24,899 bases of DNA from JACNKV01 sp964645915 (GCA_964645915.1 CAZYDH010000022.1:1-24899); one strand, 5' to 3'; shown: positions 15,373 to 24,326, numbered from the stretch's first letter. Made by a program: numbers and translations. The notes: generated by a model from the sequence alone, not told the origin.

Positions 15373-16473
15373 ATGTCGCACGAAAACAAAAAAACATCCT
15401 TATATAGCCGCCATCTTGAGTTGGGCGGTAAAATGGTTCCATTTGCTGGTTATTTAATGTCCATACAGTATTCTGGAATTGGAGTTGAACACAATGCAGT
15501 TAGAGAAAGTGCAGGAATCTTTGATGTCAGCCATATGGGAGAATTTCGGGTTAGCGGTAAAAATGCTGAAGCGTTTTTACAATACGTCACGATCAATGAT
15601 GTAAGCACTTTAGTACCGGGTCAGGCTCAATATTCAGCCATGTGTTATGATGATGGCGGTATTGTCGATGATCTGTTGATCTATAAACAAGATGATCATT
15701 TTATTGTCGTTGTGAATGCAGCAAATATTGAAAAAGATTTTCTTTGGTTAGAGAGTTATTTGATCCCTGATGTTGAGTTAAGAGATATCAGTGATACGAT
15801 AGAATTAATCGCCTTGCAAGGACCAAAATCTCGTGAAATCCTGCAAAAACTAACCTCCTTTGATCTCGATACACTTCTGTTTTATCATTTTGTCAATACA
15901 AAAGTAGGTGATAAACAGGTGACCTTAGCCAGAACCGGCTATACCGGTGAGTTGGGATATGAAATTTATGCCGATCCAAAAGATATCCCAATGATATGGG
16001 ATGAAATAATGACAGCAGGAAAAGAGAGTGATATTTGTCCTGCAGGGTTGGGTGCGAGAGATACTTTGCGATTGGAAATGAAGTACTGTCTGTATGGAAA
16101 CGATATTGACGAGACTACACATCCATATGAAGCGGGTCTGGGATGGGTGACCAAACCTGAAAAAGGTAATTTCATTGGTAAAGATGCCATCTTGAAAAGG
16201 AAAGAAACAATGAACCGACGTTTAGTGTGCTTTGAGATGATGGAACGAGCCATTCCGAGAAAAGGACATCCTATTTTTGTAGATAATAATGAAGTTGGAT
16301 TTGTGACTAGCGGAACACATTCACCATCATTAAATAAAGGGATTGGACTTGGATATATCAATCGCCCATATACAAAGTCTGGAACTAATATTGCCATTAG
16401 GGTAAGAGGAAAAGACAAATCTGCGATCATTGTAAAACCGCCTTTTTATAAAAAAGGAACGACTCAATTATAA
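15373..16473 (+). CDS. gcvT: Glycine cleavage system T protein (aminomethyltransferase)
   Basis: GcvT moves the methylene group from aminomethyl-lipoyl-H protein to tetrahydrofolate, releasing ammonia. The 366 residues match the family. Motifs are MVPFAGY (21-27), EHNAVRESAGIFDVSHMGE (39-57), DDGGIVDDLLIY (93-104) with the catalytic-type Asp99/Asp100, TGYTGELGYEIY in the middle and the C-terminal barrel with GKDAIL. The genes for H, P and L proteins are not next to it. It is separated from serC by a terminator hairpin, so it is probably transcribed on its own, though serine and glycine metabolism are linked through one-carbon units. No clear Shine-Dalgarno precedes the ATG. Confidence 0.95.
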   Translation: MSHENKKTSLYSRHLELGGKMVPFAGYLMSIQYSGIGVEHNAVRESAGIFDVSHMGEFRVSGKNAEAFLQYVTINDVSTLVPGQAQYSAMCYDDGGIVDDLLIYKQDDHFIVVVNAANIEKDFLWLESYLIPDVELRDISDTIELIALQGPKSREILQKLTSFDLDTLLFYHFVNTKVGDKQVTLARTGYTGELGYEIYADPKDIPMIWDEIMTAGKESDICPAGLGARDTLRLEMKYCLYGNDIDETTHPYEAGLGWVTKPEKGNFIGKDAILKRKETMNRRLVCFEMMERAIPRKGHPIFVDNNEVGFVTSGTHSPSLNKGIGLGYINRPYTKSGTNIAIRVRGKDKSAIIVKPPFYKKGTTQL

Positions 16474-16533
16474 TTCTGATCTTTATCTGATATCTATTAC
16501 CATTTCTTCTGTCAAATATTGTAAATTCCTTTT

Positions 16534-16539
16534 TATAAT
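16534..16539 (+). promoter_or_regulatory. Candidate -10 box upstream of ftsK
   Basis: TATAAT at 16534-16539 predicts transcription starting near 16546, about 40 nt before the proposed ftsK start at 16587 and its Shine-Dalgarno-like AAAGGG (16575-16580). No convincing -35 element is visible, so support is limited to the hexamer and its placement. Confidence 0.3.
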
Positions 16540-16586
16540 TTCTTTACAAGAATGGGATTAACATCCATATTTCGAAAGGGATCATC

Positions 16587-18914
16587 ATCGCTAAGAAGAA
16601 AAACATAAATAAACGACAATTAGAAATACTGGGGATATTAACGATAACCCTATCAATTCTTACACTGATCAGTATGATCGGTTTTAATCCAAATGAAGAT
16701 CCAGGTATTTCACCGAATGTTCATATTGAGAACCCGATGGGAATAATTGGTGTTTTTATTGCTTATTTCTTTATAAAACTCACATTTGGAGTCCCAACAT
16801 TTGTTCTTCCTATTCTTGGAATAGTGTATGGGTGGTGGTTGTTCAGTCATAAAAGTTTTACCGGATTAAATCGTATCGCTGGATATGTCATCGGTAGTGC
16901 GTTTCTTATCTCTATTACTATTGGATTACTGTTTTATTTATTTGACCAATATTTTCCATTGGGATTTTTATGGTCTGGATTAACAGGTGGTCTATCAGCG
17001 AAGTTTGTTATAGACTTTCTTGGTAAAATTGGAGCATCAATTTTAGTTGGTGCGGGATGGCTTATACTTGTTCGTGGATATTTTTCTTGGAGTTTCTATA
17101 AACCTTTTGATCAATTGATAGAAAAAATCAAAGGATGGATCACGCAGAGATCTGACAAAAAAGAAGTTACTCAAAAAGAAACCGAAAAAAGGAAGCACAC
17201 AGAAAATTTAATTGAAAAGATCGATGCACAAAAAATTAAAGAAGCAAAAGAGCTCGAACAAACCCCTGTAGAATCCGAACCTGAAACTGTGGATCACATT
17301 GTAGATACAATTGAAGATAAGGACCCCGAACGTGAGCAAGAAAGTATCCCGGAATCATCAGAAGATACAGACGGGTTGACTGAAACAGATTCTATTGAAG
17401 TTGGGGAGATGGTTATAGAAGATGAAGTTGACCTGGATAAGATCAAAGAAAGAAAAACACCAAAGCGTAAATATCAACTTCCTGGTACCGAATTGTTATT
17501 TACACCCGTATCTATTAATGATGGTATGTCTCGTGAAGAATTATTGGACAGAGCAAGCTTTCTTACTCAGTCTTTAGCAACATTTGGCGTACAGGGACAG
17601 GTTGTTAATGTTCATCCGGGTCCGGTCATTACATTATTTGAAGTAGAGCCAGCTGAAGGTGTTCGTGTAAATAAGTTTGTTCAACTTTCTGATGATTTAG
17701 CACGAGTGATGGAAGCTAGTCGTGTAAGGGTTATTGCACCGATTCCCGGTAAATCATCGGTAGGTATCGAGATACCGAATCGTAATCCTGCAACGGTATA
17801 TTTTAAATCGATTGTGAATTCAGAGAAATTTGCCAATGCAGATTCCAAACTCACTTTAGCGATCGGTAAAAGTACATCGGGTGAAATAGCCACGCTTAAT
17901 CTAGCAAAAATGCCTCATTTATTGATCGCTGGAACAACCGGATCGGGAAAATCGGTTTGTTTAAACACGGTTGTTTGCAGCATCCTATATCAATGCTCAC
18001 CGGATGAAGTTAAATTTATGATCATCGATCCGAAAAAAGTCGAGATGACTCTTTATCGAGCATTGGACAAATATTATTTAGTCGGAACTGAAGATATTAG
18101 TGAACCGATCATCACAACCATAGAGAATGCCATTTTGGGTCTTCGTGCGCTAGAAAAAGAAATGGATAAACGTTATACGATTCTTGCGGATGCAGTTGTA
18201 AGAAACATAGATGAATACAATGAAAAAATGCGCAAAGAAAAACAAACCATCATGCCTTATATCGTTCTGGTTATTGATGAGTTAGCAGATTTGATGATGA
18301 TGAGTGCAAAAGATGTTGAGGCACCGATTGCTCGTTTGGCTCAACTATCTCGGGCAGTAGGTATTCATTTAGTTATTGCCACCCAGCGACCATCGGTTGA
18401 TGTAATTACCGGTATCATTAAGGCAAACTTCCCTTCGAGAATCGCTTTTCAGGTAGCATCCAAAATTGACTCTAGAACTATTTTAGATTCTCCCGGTGCT
18501 GAAAAATTGATCGGACGTGGAGATATGTTATTCCAGGGATTAGGATCTTCTGAACCTGTGAGAATGCATAACGCTTTCTTGTCATTGGAAGAAATAGAAG
18601 CGATCATGAGTCATGTCAAGCAACAACCCAAAGCCGAAGAATTAAAATTAGATAGTGTGCGAGAAGTTTCTGCCGGTGGTGTAACCATTGAATCTGAAGG
18701 TACAGATGATATGCTTAATGATGCGATTCAACTAGTAGTTATTCATCAACAAGGTTCTATTTCTCTTCTCCAACGTCGATTAAAAGTTGGATATTCAAGA
18801 GCAGCCCGTTTGATTGATGAGATGGAGCAATTGGGAATTGTTGGTCCATTTACCGGTAGTAAAGCTCGTGAAGTCTTGGTAGATGAAACCTATCTTGAAA
18901 TGATAAAAGACTAA
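16587..18914 (+). CDS. ftsK: DNA translocase FtsK/SpoIIIE
   Basis: FtsK is a septum-anchored hexameric ATPase that pumps chromosome ends toward dif and activates XerCD. The membrane domain (to about residue 170) is followed by an acidic/Lys-rich linker (about 180-300) and the alpha-beta motor. The motor has Walker A GTTGSGKS (449-456) and Walker B IVLVIDELAD (559-568). A C-terminal winged-helix gamma domain (LLQRRLKVGYSRAARLIDEME) recognises KOPS-type sites. The first ATG (16674) would cut into the first membrane helix. The conserved N-terminal helix (KRQLEILGILTITLSILTLI) is encoded upstream in frame, back to a stop at 16536, with no ATG/GTG/TTG. I place the start at ATC 16587 (reading M-AKKKNINKRQ), 6 nt after AAAGGG, giving 775 residues. 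Gene identity is certain; the start is not. Confidence 0.93.
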   Translation: MAKKKNINKRQLEILGILTITLSILTLISMIGFNPNEDPGISPNVHIENPMGIIGVFIAYFFIKLTFGVPTFVLPILGIVYGWWLFSHKSFTGLNRIAGYVIGSAFLISITIGLLFYLFDQYFPLGFLWSGLTGGLSAKFVIDFLGKIGASILVGAGWLILVRGYFSWSFYKPFDQLIEKIKGWITQRSDKKEVTQKETEKRKHTENLIEKIDAQKIKEAKELEQTPVESEPETVDHIVDTIEDKDPEREQESIPESSEDTDGLTETDSIEVGEMVIEDEVDLDKIKERKTPKRKYQLPGTELLFTPVSINDGMSREELLDRASFLTQSLATFGVQGQVVNVHPGPVITLFEVEPAEGVRVNKFVQLSDDLARVMEASRVRVIAPIPGKSSVGIEIPNRNPATVYFKSIVNSEKFANADSKLTLAIGKSTSGEIATLNLAKMPHLLIAGTTGSGKSVCLNTVVCSILYQCSPDEVKFMIIDPKKVEMTLYRALDKYYLVGTEDISEPIITTIENAILGLRALEKEMDKRYTILADAVVRNIDEYNEKMRKEKQTIMPYIVLVIDELADLMMMSAKDVEAPIARLAQLSRAVGIHLVIATQRPSVDVITGIIKANFPSRIAFQVASKIDSRTILDSPGAEKLIGRGDMLFQGLGSSEPVRMHNAFLSLEEIEAIMSHVKQQPKAEELKLDSVREVSAGGVTIESEGTDDMLNDAIQLVVIHQQGSISLLQRRLKVGYSRAARLIDEMEQLGIVGPFTGSKAREVLVDETYLEMIKD

Positions 18915-18973
18915 TTGAGAAGCTTTAAACAAAATATTTTGAACATTTATTTTGTTATAACGTAATTAATTTC

Positions 18974-19555
18974 ATGAATCCAAAACACTTAATTATCTTA
19001 TTATGTTTTTCATTATGTTTTGGCGAAGAGCTTACTATTTTAGATTCATTAACGAATGTTTTTAACCATCCGGATATTATCAAACTGGATTTAACAATTT
19101 CACAAAAACAATACGACCAAACCTATGTTGACCATGCCTATATTGAGTTTGAAACCGAGGATCGATATTCTCTCGTGTCTTCAGCGCAAACCATTTGGGT
19201 AGATCATGAGACAATCTATACGTTTACTTCGGAATCCAATCAGGTGGTCATTGAGAATGTGTATCCGGAAGACTTTAGCTTACTTTCTATTTTAACGGGA
19301 AATTTTACTCATTTGACTATAAAAGGTATTGAGCAGCATTCAAATGATAAAAAAGTTATCAACTACTATATATCTAACCTAGAAGCAGCTGGAAAGATCG
19401 TCGTTGACAAACAGTATCGTCCGGTTTCAATTTATTTGGAATATGATAAAAATAACACTGTAGAAATAAATATTATGGCATTTAATATCATTGAAACTCC
19501 GTCTAAATCTGACTGGACCGTTGATGGTTGGGAAGTGATCGATCTTCGTGAATAA
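18974..19555 (+). CDS. lolA: LolA-like outer-membrane lipoprotein carrier protein
   Basis: LolA is a periplasmic chaperone that ferries lipoproteins from the LolCDE exporter to the outer membrane. The 193-residue product has a short signal peptide (about residues 1-17, hydrophobic core HLIILLCFSLCFG) and a beta-rich body with the LolA-like stretch around DRYSLVSSAQTIWVDHETIYTFTSES (62-87). There is no lipobox. Sequence conservation is modest, but its position directly after ftsK is the same as in E. coli and many other Gram-negatives and strengthens the call. It overlaps the next gene by 8 bp. A distantly related periplasmic factor of the same fold is the alternative. Confidence 0.72.
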   Translation: MNPKHLIILLCFSLCFGEELTILDSLTNVFNHPDIIKLDLTISQKQYDQTYVDHAYIEFETEDRYSLVSSAQTIWVDHETIYTFTSESNQVVIENVYPEDFSLLSILTGNFTHLTIKGIEQHSNDKKVINYYISNLEAAGKIVVDKQYRPVSIYLEYDKNNTVEINIMAFNIIETPSKSDWTVDGWEVIDLRE

Positions 19556-20528
19556 ATATTTAAAACTTTTACTCGGTTTCGTTTTAAGTGCAGCTGGACT
19601 TTACTATGCTTTTCGAAAGCTTGATTGGGCGGTGTTTTTAGAGCAACTAACACAAGTCCATCTCATTTGGATATTCTTAGCGATTATCTTGATGGTCTAC
19701 AGCGTTTGGATTAGAGCACTTCGTTGGAAATTGATTTTAGAGCCTATCGAATCAATAGATACGCATACGTTATTTGGATCGTGTATGATTGGTTATTTTG
19801 GAAATAATGTTTTGCCGTTTCGGTTAGGTGAAATTTTACGCGCATATAGTATCAGTCGTAATCGATCTATCTCTGTCTCTTCAGCAGTTGGAACTTTAAT
19901 TCTTGAACGTTTATTGGATATGCTTGGTTTAATAACCCTAATGGGATTTTTGATGATGATATATCCTTTGACAGGGTGGGTTAATGGTATTGCCTATGGT
20001 ATAATATTCGGCACGATCTGTCTGTTTGTGATCATCCTCCTTTTTGGCAAAATATCAAATGAACATCAGAGTAAGATCCAAAATTTTGTGGACAGACATT
20101 CGGGTATCACACAGAAAATATATCAGTTTTTATTGAATATCATGGATGGGTTAACTGCCCTTAAAAATACAAAACATGTCTATCTTATTATATTTTATAC
20201 CATTGTTTCATGGGCGATCTACTACATTGATGCATGGATGATCGCAAAAGCTCTTCAAGTGGACATCGGGTTAATTGGAATAGGAATTGTATTGGTTACT
20301 GCAACGTTGTCGATCATCATACCTGCAGCTCCCGGATTTATTGGTACCTATCACGCTGCTATTGTGTATGTTGGAACAACAGTATTTGCATTGACATTAT
20401 CCAAAGCTCAAGCTTTTGCAATAATTATCCATTCAATAGGGTTTGTTCCATTTGTTTTAATCGGTTCAATCTATTTTTTCAAAAGTTCCATGCATCTTTC
20501 GGATATACAGAAAAAAACGGAATCATGA
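19548..20528 (+). CDS. UPF0104 / lysylphosphatidylglycerol synthase-like flippase-type membrane protein
   Basis: The 326-residue integral membrane protein has about eight hydrophobic helices. It shows the motifs of the UPF0104 (YbhN/AglD/MprF-transmembrane) family: RALRWKLILEP, GNNVLPFRLGEILRAY, SAVGTLILERLLD and IPAAPGFIGTYHAA. Members move or help transfer lipid-linked groups, but substrates are mostly unknown. It lacks the soluble aminoacyltransferase domain of MprF, so phospholipid aminoacylation is unlikely. It starts at GTG 19548 inside the end of lolA and its stop overlaps gmhB (ATGA), placing it in an envelope-biogenesis operon. Confidence 0.85.
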   Translation: MNKYLKLLLGFVLSAAGLYYAFRKLDWAVFLEQLTQVHLIWIFLAIILMVYSVWIRALRWKLILEPIESIDTHTLFGSCMIGYFGNNVLPFRLGEILRAYSISRNRSISVSSAVGTLILERLLDMLGLITLMGFLMMIYPLTGWVNGIAYGIIFGTICLFVIILLFGKISNEHQSKIQNFVDRHSGITQKIYQFLLNIMDGLTALKNTKHVYLIIFYTIVSWAIYYIDAWMIAKALQVDIGLIGIGIVLVTATLSIIIPAAPGFIGTYHAAIVYVGTTVFALTLSKAQAFAIIIHSIGFVPFVLIGSIYFFKSSMHLSDIQKKTES

Positions 20529-21070
20529 AAAAATACGATACAATATTTTTAGATAGGGATGGAACCCTTAACCTCGATCCAGGATATATTAATCAGCTAG
20601 ATCAATTCAACTTGTTTGAAACAACAATTCCGGGTTTAAAATTGTTGTCTGAACATGGGAACAGATTTTGTATTGTGACAAATCAATCAGGAATAAACAG
20701 AGGGATTATCTCTCAAGAAGAATTGGATGAGATTCATTCTTGGCTATCTTCAGAGTTTCACACAAACGAGATAGAATTATTAGGAATATACTGGAATGCG
20801 GATCATCCTGAAAATCCAACGAAAAGACGAAAACCTGGTCCCGGGATGTTCATTGAAGCAGCAGAAGATCATAACATTGATTTAGTAAAATCTATAATGA
20901 TAGGAGATAGTTTTATTGATATTCAATCCGGAGAAAATTTAGATATGGATACAATGTTAGTCCTCACGGGGAATGGACAAAAAACCATAGAAGAAGATCA
21001 ATGTACTCCGACGTATGTTGTGAAAGATTTACTAGAAGGTGCGAAATTGCTGACAGAGGATCTAAAATGA
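20525..21070 (+). CDS. gmhB: D-glycero-D-manno-heptose 1,7-bisphosphate 7-phosphatase-like HAD phosphatase
   Basis: GmhB removes the 7-phosphate from heptose bisphosphate during ADP-heptose synthesis for LPS. The 181-residue HAD protein has LDRDGTLN with nucleophile Asp10 and acid/base Asp12, VTNQSGINRG (51-60), KPGPGM with Lys103, and GDSFID with Asp128. These are typical of the GmhB/HisB-N branch. The zinc-binding Cys-x-His...Cys-x-Cys loop of E. coli GmhB is absent: residues 89-103 contain no cysteine and the loop is shortened. I chose ATG 20525 (ATGA overlap with the upstream gene). The longer frame beginning at 20234 runs through the previous gene. The ddl start overlaps its stop. A related sugar phosphate substrate is possible. 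Confidence 0.85.
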   Translation: MKKYDTIFLDRDGTLNLDPGYINQLDQFNLFETTIPGLKLLSEHGNRFCIVTNQSGINRGIISQEELDEIHSWLSSEFHTNEIELLGIYWNADHPENPTKRRKPGPGMFIEAAEDHNIDLVKSIMIGDSFIDIQSGENLDMDTMLVLTGNGQKTIEEDQCTPTYVVKDLLEGAKLLTEDLK

Positions 21071-21960
21071 AAATTGCGATATTAATGGGTGGTACTTCAA
21101 CTGAAAGGGATGTTTCAATTTCAACAGGCAAAGCTGTTTCAAAAGCTTGTAAACAATTAGGATACACAGTTGAAGAAGTTGTTCTAGATGATTCCATTGA
21201 AACGTTACAATCTCGATTTGAAACCATAGATGTTGTTTTTAATGCTATGCATGGTGGAGAAGGAGAAAACGGTGAGATTCAGCGTTGGTTTGATGAAGAA
21301 AATATACTCTACACCGGAACGGGAGCAGAGGCATCGTCTTTGTGCATGGATAAACATCTTAGTAAAAAAATCGTAAATAAGAATGGATGGGATACTCCGT
21401 CGTGGCATTTAATACATCCCGGTCAAGAGATCCCGAATGAAATAATTTTCCCATTGGTCGTCAAGCCAAATGACCAAGGGAGTACGGTTGGATTATCGAT
21501 TGTTCATAAAAAAGATGAAATAAAATCCGCCATTGATCATGCATGTGTTTTCAGCCATAATATTTTATTGGAAACATTTATCCCTGGGCGAGAGATCACA
21601 GTGGCAGTTGTTGGTGAAAATGTCTATCCTATCGTTGAAATTATTCCATCTCATGATCTATATGATTACGAATGTAAGTACACATCTGGGATGAGTCGCT
21701 ATGAATGTCCAGCTAAATTATCTAAAGAGTTAACCAAGCAGATCCAACAAGAAGCAATGGATATTTACAAAACATTGGGCTGCACAGATTATGGACGGGT
21801 GGATTTTAGATTAGATCCTGATAATCGATATTGGTTTCTTGAGTTAAATACCCTTCCGGGAATGACAGATACAAGTTTAGTTCCAAAGGCGTTTAATGCA
21901 GTGGGTGGAACATTTCCTGAACTAATTAAGATCATTATTCAAGAAGCTCTGAATAGATGA
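21067..21960 (+). CDS. ddl: D-alanine--D-alanine ligase
   Basis: Ddl joins two D-alanines with ATP to make the dipeptide used for UDP-MurNAc-pentapeptide. I chose ATG 21067 (ATGA overlap with gmhB), giving 297 residues beginning MKIAILMGGTSTERDVSISTG. A longer frame from 21001 would start inside gmhB. ATP-grasp motifs are present: HGGEGENGEIQ, VVKPNDQGSTVG (omega and phosphate-binding loop), and ELNTLPGMTDTSLVPKA with Mg2+-binding Glu and Asn. Length and order match DdlB-type enzymes. The neighbours ftsK, lolA and gmhB give it an envelope and division context. Confidence 0.96.
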   Translation: MKIAILMGGTSTERDVSISTGKAVSKACKQLGYTVEEVVLDDSIETLQSRFETIDVVFNAMHGGEGENGEIQRWFDEENILYTGTGAEASSLCMDKHLSKKIVNKNGWDTPSWHLIHPGQEIPNEIIFPLVVKPNDQGSTVGLSIVHKKDEIKSAIDHACVFSHNILLETFIPGREITVAVVGENVYPIVEIIPSHDLYDYECKYTSGMSRYECPAKLSKELTKQIQQEAMDIYKTLGCTDYGRVDFRLDPDNRYWFLELNTLPGMTDTSLVPKAFNAVGGTFPELIKIIIQEALNR

Positions 21961-21998
21961 GTAGTATTAAATTTTATTAGAACTTTGAGTTAAACAAT

Positions 21999-23384
21999 AT
22001 GGCAATACAATTTTATAATACACTCTCGAGGAAAAAAGAAGATTTTGTTCCTATCGTTGATGGAGAAGTAACCCTGTACACTTGTGGACCGACGGTCTAC
22101 GATGAAGCACATATCGGTAATTTTCGCGCATTTATGTTCGAGGACTTGCTTAAACGTTTTCTTGTTTTAAAAGGGTATAAGGTTAACCATATTATGAACA
22201 TCACTGATGTGGATGATAAAACAATAAAGCGATCAATTGAAAACAAAGTTCCCATTAATGATCTGACTGAAAAGTATACAAATAAGTTTTTTAATGATCT
22301 GAAAGCACTAAAAATTATTCCAGCGGATAATTATCCGAGAGCCACTGAACACATTGATCTAATGATTGAAATGATCGGACAACTTATTAATAAAGGACAT
22401 GCCTATAAAGCAGGGGACGGATCCGTATATTTTTCAATTGATTCATTTGAAGATTATGGCAATTTAGTTCATTTGGATTTTAAAGGTCAGCAATCCACTG
22501 AGAGAATTTTGACGGACGAATATACAAAAGATAATCCGCAGGATTTTGTCCTTTGGAAAGCATGGAAAGAAGAAGACGGAGATGTTGTTTGGGATTCCCC
22601 ATGGGGAAAGGGACGACCCGGTTGGCATATAGAATGTTCGGCTATGTCCATGAAATATCTGGGAAGTCATTTTGATATTCATTGCGGTGGAGTTGATAAT
22701 ATATTTCCTCACCATGAAAACGAGTTAGCTCAATCACGGTGTGCTACTGGGGATTCTTTTGTCAACTTTTGGATGCATTGTGAGTACTTGTTAGTGGATG
22801 GTGGAAAAATGAGTAAATCTCTAGGTAATTTTTACCGCATAACTGAATTAATAGAAAAAGGTTTTACATCTGAAACCCTTCGTTTTATTTTACTTAACAC
22901 ACATTATCGAACAGCGCTGAACTTTTCACTCAAGAAAAAACATGAAGCTGAACAAGCGGTTAATAGAATTATTGATATCTTTAATCGTTTAACCGAATTC
23001 GTTGGTGACAATAAACAGGATGGAGAGCTTCCAAAAGAATATATTGATTTTGTCAGCGCTTTAGATAACGATTTGGATACTCCAAAAGCTTTGGCTATTG
23101 TTTTCCAGTGGATCAAGCAAACAAATCAAAAATTAGATGAAAAATCACTAAATCTTAAAGAAGCTTTAAGTGGTTTATGTTTTCTAGAAAAATTTCAAAG
23201 TATTTTTGATGTGTTGTCTGATAAAATAGATATTCCTTCAACGGTTCTTTCACTATTACAAAAAAGGGAAGAAGCAAGAACGAATAAAAACTGGGAGCAA
23301 TCCGACCGGCTACGAGAGAAAATACAGTCTTTAGGTTGGATAGTAAAAGACACACCTGACGGACAGAAGTGTCAACCGGCTTAG
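21999..23384 (+). CDS. cysS: Cysteine--tRNA ligase
   Basis: CysRS charges tRNA-Cys with cysteine. The 461 residues have the class I signatures: YTCGPTVYDEAHIGNFR with Cys29 as a zinc ligand and HIGN at 38-41, GRPGWHIECSAM with another zinc-ligand Cys, HCGGVDNIFPHHENE, and GGKMSKSLGNF with KMSKS at 270-274. The C-terminal helical DALR-like region is complete. It starts 38 bp after ddl with no strong Shine-Dalgarno, so it may be the last gene of the ftsK-to-cysS run. No hairpin terminator is visible after it (23385-23507 is AT-rich). Confidence 0.97.
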   Translation: MAIQFYNTLSRKKEDFVPIVDGEVTLYTCGPTVYDEAHIGNFRAFMFEDLLKRFLVLKGYKVNHIMNITDVDDKTIKRSIENKVPINDLTEKYTNKFFNDLKALKIIPADNYPRATEHIDLMIEMIGQLINKGHAYKAGDGSVYFSIDSFEDYGNLVHLDFKGQQSTERILTDEYTKDNPQDFVLWKAWKEEDGDVVWDSPWGKGRPGWHIECSAMSMKYLGSHFDIHCGGVDNIFPHHENELAQSRCATGDSFVNFWMHCEYLLVDGGKMSKSLGNFYRITELIEKGFTSETLRFILLNTHYRTALNFSLKKKHEAEQAVNRIIDIFNRLTEFVGDNKQDGELPKEYIDFVSALDNDLDTPKALAIVFQWIKQTNQKLDEKSLNLKEALSGLCFLEKFQSIFDVLSDKIDIPSTVLSLLQKREEARTNKNWEQSDRLREKIQSLGWIVKDTPDGQKCQPA

Positions 23385-23507
23385 ATTCCTAATTTCGTTA
23401 ATATATATTTAAAGTTTGCAAAGAACCTATTAAACATCGTTATGTGGTCCGGTAAAAATATATTAGATTACACAACTTAGAGCATTCTGGACAAAAAGGA
23501 CTCATAA

Positions 23508-24173
23508 ATGGTAAAACCAAAATTTGAAAAATTATATTTTGATCGAAAAAGTTTGAAAGAGATGGTCTCACTTTCAAAAGATTTTCATGGTAAAATGGAA
23601 ACCCGTAGAAGTGTTCGGGAGTTTTCTGACGACTCCATTCCGGTGGAAATAATCAACAATGCCATTCGATCTGCAGGAACTTCTCCCAGCGGAGCGAATA
23701 AACAGCCGTGGCATTTTGTTGTTGTGTCTGATCCTAAAATAAAAAAAAAGATTAGAGAAGCTGCAGAAATTGAAGAAAAAGCTTTTTATAAAGAAAGGGC
23801 AACTGAACAGTGGCTTCAGGATTTGGAACCTTTTAATACAGATGAAAACAAACCATTTTTGGAAACAGCACCATATTTAATAGTAATATTTTTAAAGAAA
23901 GTAAATATTGATGAAAAAGGTAGGGAGCATAAAAATTATTATCCGAGTGAATCTGTCGGAATAGCAACAGGAATTTTATTGTCCGCTCTACATTTATCAG
24001 GATTAGCAACCCTTACCCACACCCCAAGTCCAATGAATTTCTTAAATAAAATATTAGATCGTCCGAAGACTGAACGTCCATTTTTAATATTAGTAACCGG
24101 ATATCCTTCAAAGGATGCAAAGACACCGATTCTTTCTAAAAAACCCCTTTGTCAAATCACTAGTTATTTTTAG
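23508..24173 (+). CDS. Nitroreductase-superfamily flavoprotein, iodotyrosine deiodinase-like
   Basis: The 221-residue FMN protein carries the nitroreductase fold motifs: RRSVREFSDDSIP (33-45) and SAGTSPSGANKQPWHF (55-70), which contact FMN. Near the C-terminus are SVGIATGILLSALHLSGLATLTHTPSPM and ILVTGYP. A lid segment contains Glu90, Tyr94 and Lys115. Their spacing (4 and 21 residues) equals that of the substrate-clamping Glu157/Tyr161/Lys182 of human iodotyrosine deiodinase, so reductive dehalogenation of a halotyrosine-like substrate is the best-supported role. Other members are ordinary nitroreductases, so substrate is inferred. AAGGA lies a few bases before the ATG. It appears monocistronic. 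Confidence 0.85.
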   Translation: MVKPKFEKLYFDRKSLKEMVSLSKDFHGKMETRRSVREFSDDSIPVEIINNAIRSAGTSPSGANKQPWHFVVVSDPKIKKKIREAAEIEEKAFYKERATEQWLQDLEPFNTDENKPFLETAPYLIVIFLKKVNIDEKGREHKNYYPSESVGIATGILLSALHLSGLATLTHTPSPMNFLNKILDRPKTERPFLILVTGYPSKDAKTPILSKKPLCQITSYF

Positions 24174-24296
24174 TTATATTCCCTCAATACGCTATAAAAC
24201 AAAATATTATTATTAAAAAAAGTAGTTCACTTTGCTATAAAAATAGATAAAATATATATTGATTAGGATATTTCTTTTGTTTTTTACAAATTTTAT

Positions 24297-24326
24297 TTGA
24301 AAGTATATGAATATTATTTCTAAATT
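24297..24326 (+). promoter_or_regulatory. Candidate promoter for the tRNA-tuf operon
   Basis: TTGAAA (24297-24302) and TAAATT (24321-24326) are separated by 18 bp and lie about 100 bp upstream of the first tRNA. The downstream leader contains two small hairpins (24338-24354 and 24381-24401). The -10 match is only partial, and the surrounding DNA (24174-24428) is AT-rich enough to give chance hits. Nothing else was recognised in this 255-bp gap. Confidence 0.3.

Noticed and set aside
20234..20524. Long frame leading into gmhB
   Set aside because: It is an out-of-frame reading of the UPF0104 gene, Cys- and Ser-rich and without homology; gmhB starts at 20525.
21001..21066. Extended start for ddl
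   Set aside because: The region codes for the end of gmhB; the ATG at 21067 yields the standard Ddl N-terminus.
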